From NCBI GenBank assembly GCA_050246475.1, contig JBFWVZ010000004.1, positions 186,001 through 250,000 of the forward strand: 64,000 nt of DNA, in the 5' to 3' direction. Every line of letters starts with the position of its first letter. Positions within the stretch are counted from its first letter, which is position 1. Under the pieces are notes generated by a model. The model was given only the letters and a program-made list of their open reading frames with translations, was not told the DNA's origin and ran no database searches. Positions 7,770 through 16,531 of the stretch are shown one piece after another. This DNA comes from CADEEL01 sp050246475 (GTDB lineage: Bacteria > Pseudomonadota > Alphaproteobacteria > Caulobacterales > Aquidulcibacteraceae). The translations under genes and the position numbers were made by a program.

Positions 7770-9692
7770 ATGGCCTGGACTCGCGCGTTTGCGGCTTGGC
7801 TCTTGATGTGCGCGCCCGCCGCCGCGCAAGCGCCGGTCGATGCAACGACCGCCACGCGCGCGGCAAACGAAGCGGCGCTCGCCGCGCTCCCGCAAGATTC
7901 CGAAGATGAGGATTTCGCACAGCGCGGCTTTATCGCCACGCGCGCCGATCCGATCATCCGCAATCAGGCGGGCGGCGTCGTGATGGATCTTTCCGCCTAC
8001 GATTTCTTGCAGGGCCCCGCGCCTGCGACAGTCAACCCAAGTCTCTGGCGCCATCAGCGGCTCCTCGCGCGCCATGGGCTCTTCCAAGTTTCCGAACGCA
8101 TCTATCAGGTGCGCGGCTTCGATGTGTCGAACATGACGATCGTGGTGGGGGACACGGGCTATATCGTCCTCGATCCGCTGTTGACGGCGGAGACCGCGCG
8201 CGCCGCGATGGCGCTCGTGCGCGAACATCTGGGCGATCGCCCCGTCGTCGCCGTCGTTTATTCGCATAGCCACGGCGATCATTTCGGCGGCGTCCGAGGC
8301 GTTGTCGATCAAGCGGATGTGACGGCTGGGCGCGTGCGCATCATCGCGCCGCACGGCTTCATCGAGGAAGCGGTTTCCGAGAATGTCATCGCGGGCAACG
8401 CGATGTCACGCCGCGCGACGTATCAGTTCGGCGTTGCGATTCCGCCGGGTCCCGAGGGCGCAATGGGCGTCGGCATCGGGCCGGCGCTTTCACGGGGCTC
8501 GATCACGCTCATCCCGCCGACCGAGACCATCGATCAACCGATCCAGGACGTGACGATCGACGGCGTGCGCTTCCAGTTTCAGCTGACGCCGGGCACCGAG
8601 GCGCCCGCGGAGATGAACGCTTACTTGCCGGACTTGCGCGCGCTTTGGCTGGCCGAGAACGCCAACGCCACCATGCACAATGTTTTGACGCCGCGCGGCG
8701 CGCTCGTGCGCGATACGCGCGTTTGGGCGCATTACCTCTCGCAGGCGCTTTCGCTCTATGGGCCGAACGCGGAGATCATGTTCACGTCGCACGCGTGGCC
8801 GCGCTGGGGCAATGAGCGCATTCGCGATTTCATCGCCAGCCATCGCGACGCTTACAAGTATCTGCACGATCAGAGCGTGCGGCTGATGAACCAGGGCTTC
8901 ACGGGCGAGGAGATCGCCGAGCGTGTGCGCTTGCCCGAGAGCCTTGCGCAGCGTTGGTTCAATCGCGGCTATTACGGCACGATGATGCATAATTCGCGCG
9001 CCGTCTATCAGCGCTACATGGGCTGGTACGACGGCAATCCCGCGAACCTCTATCCGCTTTCAGAGCCGGAAGCGGCGCCGCGCTATGTGGCCGCCATGGG
9101 CGGCGCGCGGCGCGTGTTGCGCATGGCGCAGCAGGCGTTCGATCGCGGCGAGTATCGCTGGGCGGCCGAATTGCTCAATCATCTCGTCTTCGCCGATTCA
9201 GAGAACACGCAAGCGCGCGCACTGCTCGCGCGCACGCACACGCAGATGGCGTTCCAGGCCGAGAGCGCGATCTGGCGCGGCATGTATCTCTCCGCCGCGG
9301 CCGAGCTTGGCGGGCGCGCGCCCTTTGCCGGCGCGACGACGCAGAGCCTCGATCTCATCGCCGCTACGCCGAGCGCGATGATCCTCGATCTGCTGGCCGT
9401 GCGGCTCAACCCGCAGACGGCCGCGCCCATGCGGTTCAATCTCGTCTTCCCGGATCGCAACGAGCGCTTCGCCGTCTCCATCGAAAACTCCGTGCTCGTC
9501 TATGAGGCCGATCGCGCGCACGCCGATGCGCAGGCCACGATCACGGCGCCGCGCGCTGCCTTCCTCGCGGCGATGTTTGCGCCGCAATTTCCGGCGCCGC
9601 CGCCGCGCGTCGAGGGCGATGGGGAGGTCTGGACGCGCTTCCGCGCCAGCTTCGACGCGCCCGATCCCGCGTTCCCGATTGTGACGCCTTGA
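7770..9692 (+). CDS. alkyl/aryl sulfatase, SdsA1/BDS1-type metallo-beta-lactamase fold, secreted
   Basis: 640 residues with an N-terminal signal peptide (TRAFAAWLLMCAPAAAQA). The zinc-binding motif SHSHGDHFGG is that of class III alkylsulfatases such as SdsA1, and the later GGYYG-like and LDxxGG-like regions are replaced by FNRGYYGTMMHNSRAVYQRY, the dimerisation domain of this family. A C-terminal SCP2-like domain (from about residue 520, FNLVFPDRNERFAVSIENSVL) would bind the alkyl chain. The reaction expected is hydrolysis of primary alkyl sulfates (for example SDS) in the periplasm. The ATG at 7770 follows AGGAAA at a good distance, and the long upstream extension in the same frame is antiparallel noise over the helicase. 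It is placed inside the repair module without obvious functional reason. Confidence 0.88.
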   Translation: MAWTRAFAAWLLMCAPAAAQAPVDATTATRAANEAALAALPQDSEDEDFAQRGFIATRADPIIRNQAGGVVMDLSAYDFLQGPAPATVNPSLWRHQRLLARHGLFQVSERIYQVRGFDVSNMTIVVGDTGYIVLDPLLTAETARAAMALVREHLGDRPVVAVVYSHSHGDHFGGVRGVVDQADVTAGRVRIIAPHGFIEEAVSENVIAGNAMSRRATYQFGVAIPPGPEGAMGVGIGPALSRGSITLIPPTETIDQPIQDVTIDGVRFQFQLTPGTEAPAEMNAYLPDLRALWLAENANATMHNVLTPRGALVRDTRVWAHYLSQALSLYGPNAEIMFTSHAWPRWGNERIRDFIASHRDAYKYLHDQSVRLMNQGFTGEEIAERVRLPESLAQRWFNRGYYGTMMHNSRAVYQRYMGWYDGNPANLYPLSEPEAAPRYVAAMGGARRVLRMAQQAFDRGEYRWAAELLNHLVFADSENTQARALLARTHTQMAFQAESAIWRGMYLSAAAELGGRAPFAGATTQSLDLIAATPSAMILDLLAVRLNPQTAAPMRFNLVFPDRNERFAVSIENSVLVYEADRAHADAQATITAPRAAFLAAMFAPQFPAPPPRVEGDGEVWTRFRASFDAPDPAFPIVTP

Positions 9693-9741
9693 TGCGCGCG
9701 CCGCTTCCCGCGACTCGAAGGCCGCGCTAGGCATCGCGGCG

Positions 9742-10503
9742 ATGCCGATGCTGTCCGACGCCCGCCGTAAACGCCGTCCGCGTCCGCCCGCGCCGCTGAA
9801 GGCCGCGCCGGTTGCGCTCGGCGCGACGCTTGGTTTCGAGATTGCAGGCGTCCCCGTTGAGGCGCAGCCCGAAGGCGCGCTCTGGCTTGGGGAGATGCGC
9901 GCGCTCATCGTCTCCGATCTGCACCTGGAGAAGGGCTCTTCGTTCGCGGTGCGCGGGCAGATGATCCCGCCCTACGATACGCGCGCGACGCTCAAGCGCA
10001 TCGAGGCCGTGATGGCGCGCCTCGCGCCCGATATTGTCATCTCACTCGGCGATGGCTTTCACGATCGCGGCGGCCCGTTCCGCATGGGGCCGGAAGATCG
10101 CGCGCAGCTGCGCACATTGGTCGAGCGGGTGGATTGGGTCTGGATCGAAGGCAATCACGATCCGGAGATCCCGGCGGCGCTCGGCGGGCGTTCGCTCGAC
10201 GTGTTGAGCCTCGGCGCGCTCACGCTCCGGCACGAGCCCACGGAGGCAAGCGCGCCGGGTGAAATCGCGGGACATTTGCATCCGTGTGCGCGCGTCGCCT
10301 CGCGCGGCAGAAGCGTGCGCGCACGCTGCTTCGCGACGGATGGATCGCGCCTCGTCATGCCGGCGTTCGGCGCCTATACGGGCGGGCTCAATCTTTGCGA
10401 CGAAGCGTTCGCGCCTGTCTTTCCGCACGGGGCAAACGCCCTTTTGCTCGGGCGCGGGCGCGTCTATCCGGCGATGGCCTCGCGTCTCATTCCCGACGCT
10501 TAA
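9742..10503 (+). CDS. pdeM: ligase-associated DNA damage response endonuclease PdeM
   Basis: 253-residue calcineurin-like metallophosphoesterase. The two-metal motifs are all present: SDLHLEKG at 58-65, SLGDGFHD at about 101, GNHD at 137-140 and GHLHP at about 177. A C-terminal part ending PAFGAYTGGLNLCD is characteristic of PdeM-type nucleases encoded with the ATP-dependent ligase, exonuclease and DEXH helicase. Two ATGs (9742 and 9748) are equally possible starts. The N-terminal 30 residues are basic and Pro-rich, longer than the core fold needs. It converges on the TIGR02186 gene with a 4-base 3' overlap. Confidence 0.9.
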   Translation: MPMLSDARRKRRPRPPAPLKAAPVALGATLGFEIAGVPVEAQPEGALWLGEMRALIVSDLHLEKGSSFAVRGQMIPPYDTRATLKRIEAVMARLAPDIVISLGDGFHDRGGPFRMGPEDRAQLRTLVERVDWVWIEGNHDPEIPAALGGRSLDVLSLGALTLRHEPTEASAPGEIAGHLHPCARVASRGRSVRARCFATDGSRLVMPAFGAYTGGLNLCDEAFAPVFPHGANALLLGRGRVYPAMASRLIPDA

Positions 10504-11429
10504 GTTCTGCGGAAGAAGATTGCCGCGGCCCACCCCGCACCGAGCGCGAAGATCACGGTCGCCAACCCATAGAGAAACGGCTGGCCCATCGCGAGGTCGT
10601 GGATGGTGCGCTCCACGCCTTGGCGCGAAATGAGCACGCGGCTCGTCTGCGTGGAGATCAAGCGCCCGTTGCGGAAAAGGAAGACATCGGCGGTGTAGCG
10701 CCCGATCGGCGCGTTCGCCGGAATTTGGATCTGCGCGCGAAAGAGCCCGCGCCCCAGCAGTTCAAGCCCGCGCGGATCTTCGACGTAAAGGCCCGCTTGC
10801 CTGCGCAGCCGCACCAGCGCTTGCCTGTACGCGGAGGCGTCCGCATCGGGCGGCGTCGGCCCCGCGAGGCGCGCCGCTGCGGCCGCGTCGAGCTGCAGCG
10901 TCCAGATGGCGCGCGGGGAAGCGATCTGGCGCAGCGGGCGCGCGCTATAGATCGCGAGAAACGCGGGCGCCTCCTCGAAGCGCACCGGCGGGCCGTTCAC
11001 CCATAGGCCGAGCACGCGGCGTTTACGGCGCACGATGGTCGGTGCGTTCGGGCCGCGCAGCGCCACGACGATGTCGCCGCGATTGTCCCGGTCCGGATTG
11101 ACGCCGAACACCGTGACGCGGAAGCCGCGATAATCGGAGGTGACGGCGATGTCTTCGTCCGTCACGGCGGCCGGCAGATCGGTGGACGGCTCGCTCTCCT
11201 GCGCGGCTTGCGGGCGCGTGCGCCGGCGCGGGCGCTCGCGTTCGGCCGGCACGCGGATGATTTTCGGCGCCTCCGCCTCCGGGCCGATCGTCGTCGTCTC
11301 CACATCGATGGGCGCGACCGATTCTTCCGCGGGCGCGAGCGGACGGGCGGGCGCGGGCGCTTCCTCTTGCGCGGCGGCGAGGCTGACGGCGCTGATAAGA
11401 AGCGCGGCGGCGAAGGCGAGCGCCCTCAT
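10500..11429 (-). CDS. TIGR02186 family membrane protein (TauE/SafE partner)
   Basis: 309 residues: signal peptide 1-19 (MRALAFAAALLISAVSLAA), a low-complexity Pro/Glu/Arg linker to about residue 80, then the family core beginning ITSDYRGFRVTVFGVNPDR-like (IAVTSDYRGFRVTVFGVN) and one C-terminal membrane helix (LATVIFALGAGWAAAIFF). This is the conserved protein known in alphaproteobacteria as TIGR02186, almost always encoded beside a TauE/SafE permease. Here the permease gene lies directly upstream and its stop overlaps this ATG by 4 bases (ATGA), so they are coupled. The Pro-rich insert between signal peptide and core is longer than I would expect. Biochemical role unknown; presumed accessory subunit to the transporter. 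Confidence 0.85.
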   Translation of the reverse strand: MRALAFAAALLISAVSLAAAQEEAPAPARPLAPAEESVAPIDVETTTIGPEAEAPKIIRVPAERERPRRRTRPQAAQESEPSTDLPAAVTDEDIAVTSDYRGFRVTVFGVNPDRDNRGDIVVALRGPNAPTIVRRKRRVLGLWVNGPPVRFEEAPAFLAIYSARPLRQIASPRAIWTLQLDAAAAARLAGPTPPDADASAYRQALVRLRRQAGLYVEDPRGLELLGRGLFRAQIQIPANAPIGRYTADVFLFRNGRLISTQTSRVLISRQGVERTIHDLAMGQPFLYGLATVIFALGAGWAAAIFFRRT

Positions 11430-12340
11430 CGCGCAACTCCCAGAACGAAGAGCTCGCTCGGCGGCGTCACCAAATCCCACAAGAGCTTGAGGCCCGCGAT
11501 CAGCACCAGCACCGCGAGCACCGCGCGCAATTGCTCGGCGGGCAGTCTTGCGCCGAGGCGCGCGCCGAATTGCGCGCCGATCACGCCGCCGACAATCAGG
11601 AACGCCGCAAGCAGCACATCCACCTGCTGCGTCATCGTCGCCTGCAGGATCGTGACGACCGCGGCCACGATCAGCACCTGGAATTGCGAGGTTCCCACAA
11701 CGACGTTCGTCGGCATGCGCAGAAGATAGATCATCGCGGGCGCCAGCACGAACGCGCCGCCCACGCCCATGATCGCGGCCAGCACGCCGACGCCGAAGCC
11801 AAGCACCAGCGGCGGGATGACGCTGATATAGAGTCCCGAGCGCGGGAAGCGCAGCTGAAAGGGCAGGCGATGGGCGATGGTGCGCGCGGGGCGTGCGAAA
11901 GGGGTGGAGATTGTGGAGGTGCGGGTGCGGATGGCCGTCACGCTCTCATAGAGCATGAGCGAGCCGATGGCGCCGAGGAAGACAACGTAGAGCAGCGTAA
12001 TCAGGATATCGGCTTGGCCGAGACGCAGAAACGAACTGAAGATCGAGACGCCGAGCGTTGAGCCCAGCACGCCCCCGATCGTCAGCAGCATGCCCATGCG
12101 CCAATCGACCATGCGCCGGCGCGCGGAGGCGAAGAGCCCGGAAACGGAGGTCGCGGTGATCTGGCTTGCTTGCGTCGCTACGGCGACGGGCGCGGGAATG
12201 CCGAGGAAGATCAGCAGCGGCGTCATGATGAAGCCGCCGCCGACGCCCGTAAGGCCCGACACGAAGCCGACGAAGCCGCTCAAAAGAAGAATGAGCAGCG
12301 CGTTCACCGGCATCTCGGCGATCGGCAGATAAATCGACAT
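11426..12340 (-). CDS. TauE/SafE family permease (putative sulfite/organosulfonate exporter)
   Basis: 304 residues from the ATG at 12340 (a GTG two codons upstream is an alternative). It has eight predicted hydrophobic segments in two halves, each starting with the family signature: GFVGFVSGLTGVGGGFIMTP in the N-half and GVLAAIMGVGGAFVLAPAM in the C-half. The family exports sulfite, sulfoacetate or related anions. Its 3' end overlaps the TIGR02186 gene, and the pair is the standard arrangement. A ~30-residue cytoplasmic loop rich in Thr/Arg (TRTSTISTPFARPARTI) lies between the halves. The substrate is unknown. Confidence 0.88.
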   Translation of the reverse strand: MSIYLPIAEMPVNALLILLLSGFVGFVSGLTGVGGGFIMTPLLIFLGIPAPVAVATQASQITATSVSGLFASARRRMVDWRMGMLLTIGGVLGSTLGVSIFSSFLRLGQADILITLLYVVFLGAIGSLMLYESVTAIRTRTSTISTPFARPARTIAHRLPFQLRFPRSGLYISVIPPLVLGFGVGVLAAIMGVGGAFVLAPAMIYLLRMPTNVVVGTSQFQVLIVAAVVTILQATMTQQVDVLLAAFLIVGGVIGAQFGARLGARLPAEQLRAVLAVLVLIAGLKLLWDLVTPPSELFVLGVAR

Positions 12341-12475
12341 GGCCACTAGGGTTTGCGCGCGTGCCCGCGCACGCGCGCGCTCTTATTCCAGGGCGGGCGC
12401 AGAAGGGCAATCACGCACGGCGCTTGTTTCTCCCTCGCGCGTGTGAGGAAGGCGATCTGCCGCGATCCGGCGGGG

Positions 12476-15400
12476 CTAGTTCCGCGACGCGGTCTGCTGC
12501 GCCGGGGCCGTTGACCAGGGGCGCACGCCGAACTCGCCATTGGCGCGCGCGCTGGCCGCGCGCGGACGGAAGCTGGCGGCGCGCTGGCGCGTCTGCTCGG
12601 CCTGAGTCTGCGTCACCTGGCTTTCGAGCGCCTGGGCGCGTCCGCGCGCGTCCGAATCTCCGCCGCGTGCGGCCACCAGGAACCAGAACATCGCTTCGGT
12701 CGCGCTGGCGCTCACGCCGCGGCCTTGCTGGTAGAGGACGCCCAGATTGTAGGCGCTGTCGGAGACGCCCAACTCGGCGGCCTGGCGGAACCAGCGGAAC
12801 GCGGCCTGCTCATCGAGCGGCGCGCCTTCGCCGCGCGCATAGAAGACGCCGAGATCGTGCATGGCGCGGCGATTGCCGCCGGCGGCTGCGCGCTCGGTCC
12901 ATTGCCGGGCCTGGTTCAAGTCCGCAGGCACGCCTTCGCCGCGCTCGTAGAGTTTCGCGAGGCGATATTGCGCCATCGCCAGGCCTTGGTTGGCCGAGCG
13001 GCGCAACAGCGAAACCGCGTCAGCCGTCTGCCCCGCGGAGAGCCGTTGCAAGGCAAGGTCGAATTGCGCGAGCGCGTCGCCGGCTTGGGCGGCCTGTTCG
13101 AGCGAAACATTGCGCGGCGCGAGCGGCCGAGCGACCGTTTGCTGTTGTCGCGCGGGCGTCGTCGCGGCGGTGCGCTGCGTGTGCGCGTCCTCGGCGGCGG
13201 GCGGCTCCTCGGTGAGGGGCGCGGCGTTCGGATCGACAGGCTCCGGCAACGGCGCATCGGTGAAGAGGGAGGGATCGGAAGGCGGCGTCGCAGTCAGCGG
13301 CGACGCATCGGCGGCGCGCGGGCCGAGCACGGGCTCGGCGTCGGCGGCGTCTTCGTTCGCATCCGGGGCGGTGCGCATCAGATAGACGCCGCCCGCGAGC
13401 GCAAGCGCGACGGCGGCCGCGCCGCCCCACAGGATCACGCGTCCAGGCCCGCGCAGACCGGCAACCGGCCGTTCCGATTTCGTCTTCTTCTCTTTCTTTT
13501 TCGGGCCCTTCTGCGCTTGAGCCTGGGCCAGCGCGGCGCGGCGCGCCGCGGCGAGATAGTCTTCCTTCACCGGCGCCGGTTCGGGCTCGAGCGAGGGCAA
13601 CGGCGCATCCGCGAACGGATCGAGATCGAGTGCGGCGTCCTCCAAGGGCTGCGCCGCAATGGGCGGAATCGTCGGCTCATGGTGATCCAGCCGCACGGGT
13701 CGGTCGTGATCGTGATCCTCGACAGGCGGGGGCGGAGCGATGTCCTCGAAATCGTCCGCGAACGGATCGGCTTCGAATGGATCGAACGCCTCGGCTTCCG
13801 CCGGCGGCGGGGATGCGAGCGGCGTTTCCTCCAGCTCACCGAAATCCGCCTCCGGCGCGAACGCGGCCGGATCGTCGAGGAAATCGATGGCGTGATCTTC
13901 TTCTTCGTAGGTTTCTTGGACGGGCTCGATGCGCGACGGCAGCGGCCCGGCGCGCACAGGCTCGTCGTGAAGGGCGGTTTCGAAGGCCGAGAGCCGGCCC
14001 GTCAAATCGGCGACCGGATTGGCGAAGGGCACGGCGGCGGCTTCGCGTTCTTCGGTCGCGGCCACGCGGCCATGGATGCTGGCGAGCGCATCGGCAAGGC
14101 GCATGTTCACGCGCTCTTCGCTGCCCGCGATCTGATCGTTCACGTCGCGCGCGATCTCGTCCTGACGCTGGTTGAAGCGTTCGGCCATGCGCGCGATCTG
14201 CTCGCCGATTTGCTCGATGGCGTTGGCGGAGCGCGCCTCGACCGAACCGACGCGTTCGTCCACGCGATCGATGATGCGGCCCACTTCGACGCCCATGCGG
14301 TCGAACGCGGCGGCTTCGCGCCGCTCGATCTCTTCGAACCGGACTTCGAGCGCGCGGCTCATCTTGTCGAGCTCTTCGCGCATCGTTTGCGCGGAATCGT
14401 CCTCGCCGGCGCGCGCTTCCACGGTGCGCAGGCGCCGGTCCACGGTCTCCGACATGCGCTTGATCTCGATCGAGATCGCTTCGATCGTTTGCGCCTGGCG
14501 CCGCTCCGCGGAGGCGAGGCGGCGATTCACTTCCGCGATCGAGGCGTCGATCTCTTCCGCCGAAATGCCGGAGAGCGCGGCCGAAACCTGCTCGCTCACT
14601 TCGAAGCGAACCTGTTCGATCATCGACTGCGTTTGCGTCGCCATGTCGTCGAGGCGGGATTCAAAGAGCGTGCGCAGCGATTCCGTCGCGGCTTGTCCGT
14701 CATGCCCGCCGCCCGAGGAAACCTCTTCGAGCTTCTGGATGACGGAATTGGCGGTATGTTCGGTTTGTGCAAGCCGCTCGGCAAGGCGCTGGACGCTCGC
14801 TTCGATCGTCTGCACCGCGCCGGTGACGTGTTGGGCCTTCTCATCATTGCCCGCCACGCGGGCGGAAAGCTCGCCGAGGGTCTTTTGCAGGCGATCCTCG
14901 AACGCGCGCGTCTCGTTGCGCAGTGAATCCGAATCCTGCGCGCCGCGGGATTCCGTCTCCGAGAGACGCGACGCCAATTCGTGCACGCGGCTCTGCAATT
15001 CGGAAACCACGCCCGTCGCGATGCCTTCGCCGACATGGCCGGGGCGTTCTTCGAGTTGCTTCACGCGCGCATTGATCGAGAGCTGCGCGTTGCGCAGATC
15101 CGCGATCGCCGCGCCAGCCGCTTGGCGCAAGCCGGCGTTCGCGTCGCGCGAGGCCTGATCGACTTTCTCCAAACGCTGCGTGAGCAGCGCCTGCGCCGCC
15201 TTCACTTCTTCAAGGCCAGGCCCGCCTGCGGGGGCGACGCCCGAGACGCCTTGCGCTTCGATGCGGTCGAGCCGCGCCGCGAGCGCCGTCTGGATGCGGC
15301 GCATCTCTTCGAACGCGCCGTCGGAAACGGTGCGCACGCCGCTCTCGCATTCCGCGATGCGGCGCGAGAGCACATCTTGCGCGGCTTTGAGATCGTTGAG

Positions 15401-16381
15401 CGCGGCGGGGTTGGCGCCCGGCTGCTGCGTGCGGACGTCATGCTCGACGCGCTCGATCCGCTCGGTGAGTTCTTGGCGCGCGGTGCGCGCTTCAGAAAGC
15501 GCGTTGTGCGCGGCTTGCCGTGCGGCATGCTCCGTGGTGGCGAGGCGCTGGGCGAGCACCTCTTGCTGCATGCGCACATCGTTGAACGCGCTGGTGACCT
15601 GCGAAGCGGCGCTGCGCGCAGCTTCTTCAGCGGCGGCGCGTGTTTCCGCGAGAGCGGCCGTCACATCCGCGCGCGTCTTCGCTTCGATCTCGGTGATCTT
15701 GCGCGAAAGCTCCTGATCGCTTTGCGCCACGCGGTTGGCGAGTGCGGCGGCCGTCGCCTCCACATCGCGCGCGCTGGCTTCCGCGGCTTCGATCCGCTTC
15801 TCGATCGCAGCGCGCACGTCTTCGACTGAAACCGATGCGCCTTCAAGCGCGCGGCGACTTTCGGTGACTTGCGCTTCCGCTTCCTTGAGCTTGCCCGTCA
15901 GCGTCTCGTGCGCGTGGCGGAATTGCTCAAGCGCTTCGGCGACCTTGTCGGCGGCATCGTTCGCGCCCGCTTCCGCATCATCGACGCGCTGCGAGAGCCC
16001 GAGCATCGAGCGATCGATGGTGGAGACTGTGCGATCCAATCCCGTGATCGCGAGCTGCGTGCGCCGCTCGACGGCTTCGAGCTTCTGCGTGAGGCGAACG
16101 ATTGGGTCTGCGAGGCGCGGCGAAGAGGTGTGCGGCGTCAGCAGCCAATCCTCATCCATATCCGCGTCATCATAGATCGGCTGCATGCGCGAACGCGGCG
16201 GCCGGCTCATCACGCGCGTTTCGCGCTCCTCATGATGATCGCCTTTGGCGCCTTCATGCGCGGCGAGCGCTTGATTGAGGTATTCGCCGAGCGTGAGGCC
16301 CTGGCGGCGCGCCGCGTCGCGAGCGGCTTCACGCACCTTGGGGTCGATCCCCTTTACGCTCCACGGGTTTGCGCCGCTCAT
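12476..16381 (-). CDS. podJ: PodJ-like polar localization factor (coiled coil, one TM, periplasmic Sel1 repeats)
   Basis: 1301 residues. The N-terminal MSGANPWSVKGIDPKVREAA and the following RRQGLTLGEYLN match the conserved head of Caulobacter PodJ and its relatives. Residues ~60-820 are an almost unbroken Ala/Glu/Arg coiled coil, ~830-960 an acidic Pro-rich stretch, and ~979-1000 a single membrane helix (VILWGGAAAVALALAGGVYLM region). Residues ~1130-1280 are about four Sel1-type repeats with the AxxLGVFYARGEG / AYNLGVLYQQGRG pattern. PodJ organises the new pole (pili, flagellum, PleC recruitment). Unlike Caulobacter PodJ there is no C-terminal peptidoglycan-binding domain: the chain ends about 50 residues after the last Sel1 repeat. 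Two GANTC sites and a CtrA-like box precede it. The long open frames on the other strand are shadows of its biased codon use. Confidence 0.82.
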   Translation of the reverse strand: MSGANPWSVKGIDPKVREAARDAARRQGLTLGEYLNQALAAHEGAKGDHHEERETRVMSRPPRSRMQPIYDDADMDEDWLLTPHTSSPRLADPIVRLTQKLEAVERRTQLAITGLDRTVSTIDRSMLGLSQRVDDAEAGANDAADKVAEALEQFRHAHETLTGKLKEAEAQVTESRRALEGASVSVEDVRAAIEKRIEAAEASARDVEATAAALANRVAQSDQELSRKITEIEAKTRADVTAALAETRAAAEEAARSAASQVTSAFNDVRMQQEVLAQRLATTEHAARQAAHNALSEARTARQELTERIERVEHDVRTQQPGANPAALNDLKAAQDVLSRRIAECESGVRTVSDGAFEEMRRIQTALAARLDRIEAQGVSGVAPAGGPGLEEVKAAQALLTQRLEKVDQASRDANAGLRQAAGAAIADLRNAQLSINARVKQLEERPGHVGEGIATGVVSELQSRVHELASRLSETESRGAQDSDSLRNETRAFEDRLQKTLGELSARVAGNDEKAQHVTGAVQTIEASVQRLAERLAQTEHTANSVIQKLEEVSSGGGHDGQAATESLRTLFESRLDDMATQTQSMIEQVRFEVSEQVSAALSGISAEEIDASIAEVNRRLASAERRQAQTIEAISIEIKRMSETVDRRLRTVEARAGEDDSAQTMREELDKMSRALEVRFEEIERREAAAFDRMGVEVGRIIDRVDERVGSVEARSANAIEQIGEQIARMAERFNQRQDEIARDVNDQIAGSEERVNMRLADALASIHGRVAATEEREAAAVPFANPVADLTGRLSAFETALHDEPVRAGPLPSRIEPVQETYEEEDHAIDFLDDPAAFAPEADFGELEETPLASPPPAEAEAFDPFEADPFADDFEDIAPPPPVEDHDHDRPVRLDHHEPTIPPIAAQPLEDAALDLDPFADAPLPSLEPEPAPVKEDYLAAARRAALAQAQAQKGPKKKEKKTKSERPVAGLRGPGRVILWGGAAAVALALAGGVYLMRTAPDANEDAADAEPVLGPRAADASPLTATPPSDPSLFTDAPLPEPVDPNAAPLTEEPPAAEDAHTQRTAATTPARQQQTVARPLAPRNVSLEQAAQAGDALAQFDLALQRLSAGQTADAVSLLRRSANQGLAMAQYRLAKLYERGEGVPADLNQARQWTERAAAGGNRRAMHDLGVFYARGEGAPLDEQAAFRWFRQAAELGVSDSAYNLGVLYQQGRGVSASATEAMFWFLVAARGGDSDARGRAQALESQVTQTQAEQTRQRAASFRPRAASARANGEFGVRPWSTAPAQQTASRN

Positions 16382-16427
16382 TTTCGCCTCGCCCCCTCTC
16401 CACGCGCGCCAAAACGGATCACGTGAA

Positions 16428-16484
16428 GAATCACCTGAAAACTCAGGTTCGATCAGAATCGGAGCGGTGTTAATGCGGCGTAAA
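16428..16484 (-). promoter_or_regulatory. candidate cell-cycle promoter region of the podJ-like gene (two GANTC sites and a CtrA-like box)
   Basis: Upstream of the podJ-like ATG are GAATC at 16428-16432 and GAATC at 16456-16460 (CcrM/GcrA-type GANTC sites, 28 bases apart). At 16470-16484 is TTAA-N7-TAAA, which on the coding strand reads TTTA-N7-TTAA, 7 of 8 matches to the CtrA full site TTAA-N7-TTAA. The sites are seen directly; their use is inferred from cell-cycle promoters in Caulobacter. Confidence 0.5.
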
Positions 16485-16531
16485 ATGGTGAACGCGCGGA
16501 AAGGAGCGCGTGTGGCGCCGGCGCTGCGCTT

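Noticed and set aside
12725..14926. Long open frames (up to ~730 codons) on the strand opposite the podJ-like gene.
   Set aside because: They are mirror frames of the highly biased coiled-coil codons, rich in Arg/Gly/Ala, with no family resemblance; the podJ-like frame explains the region.
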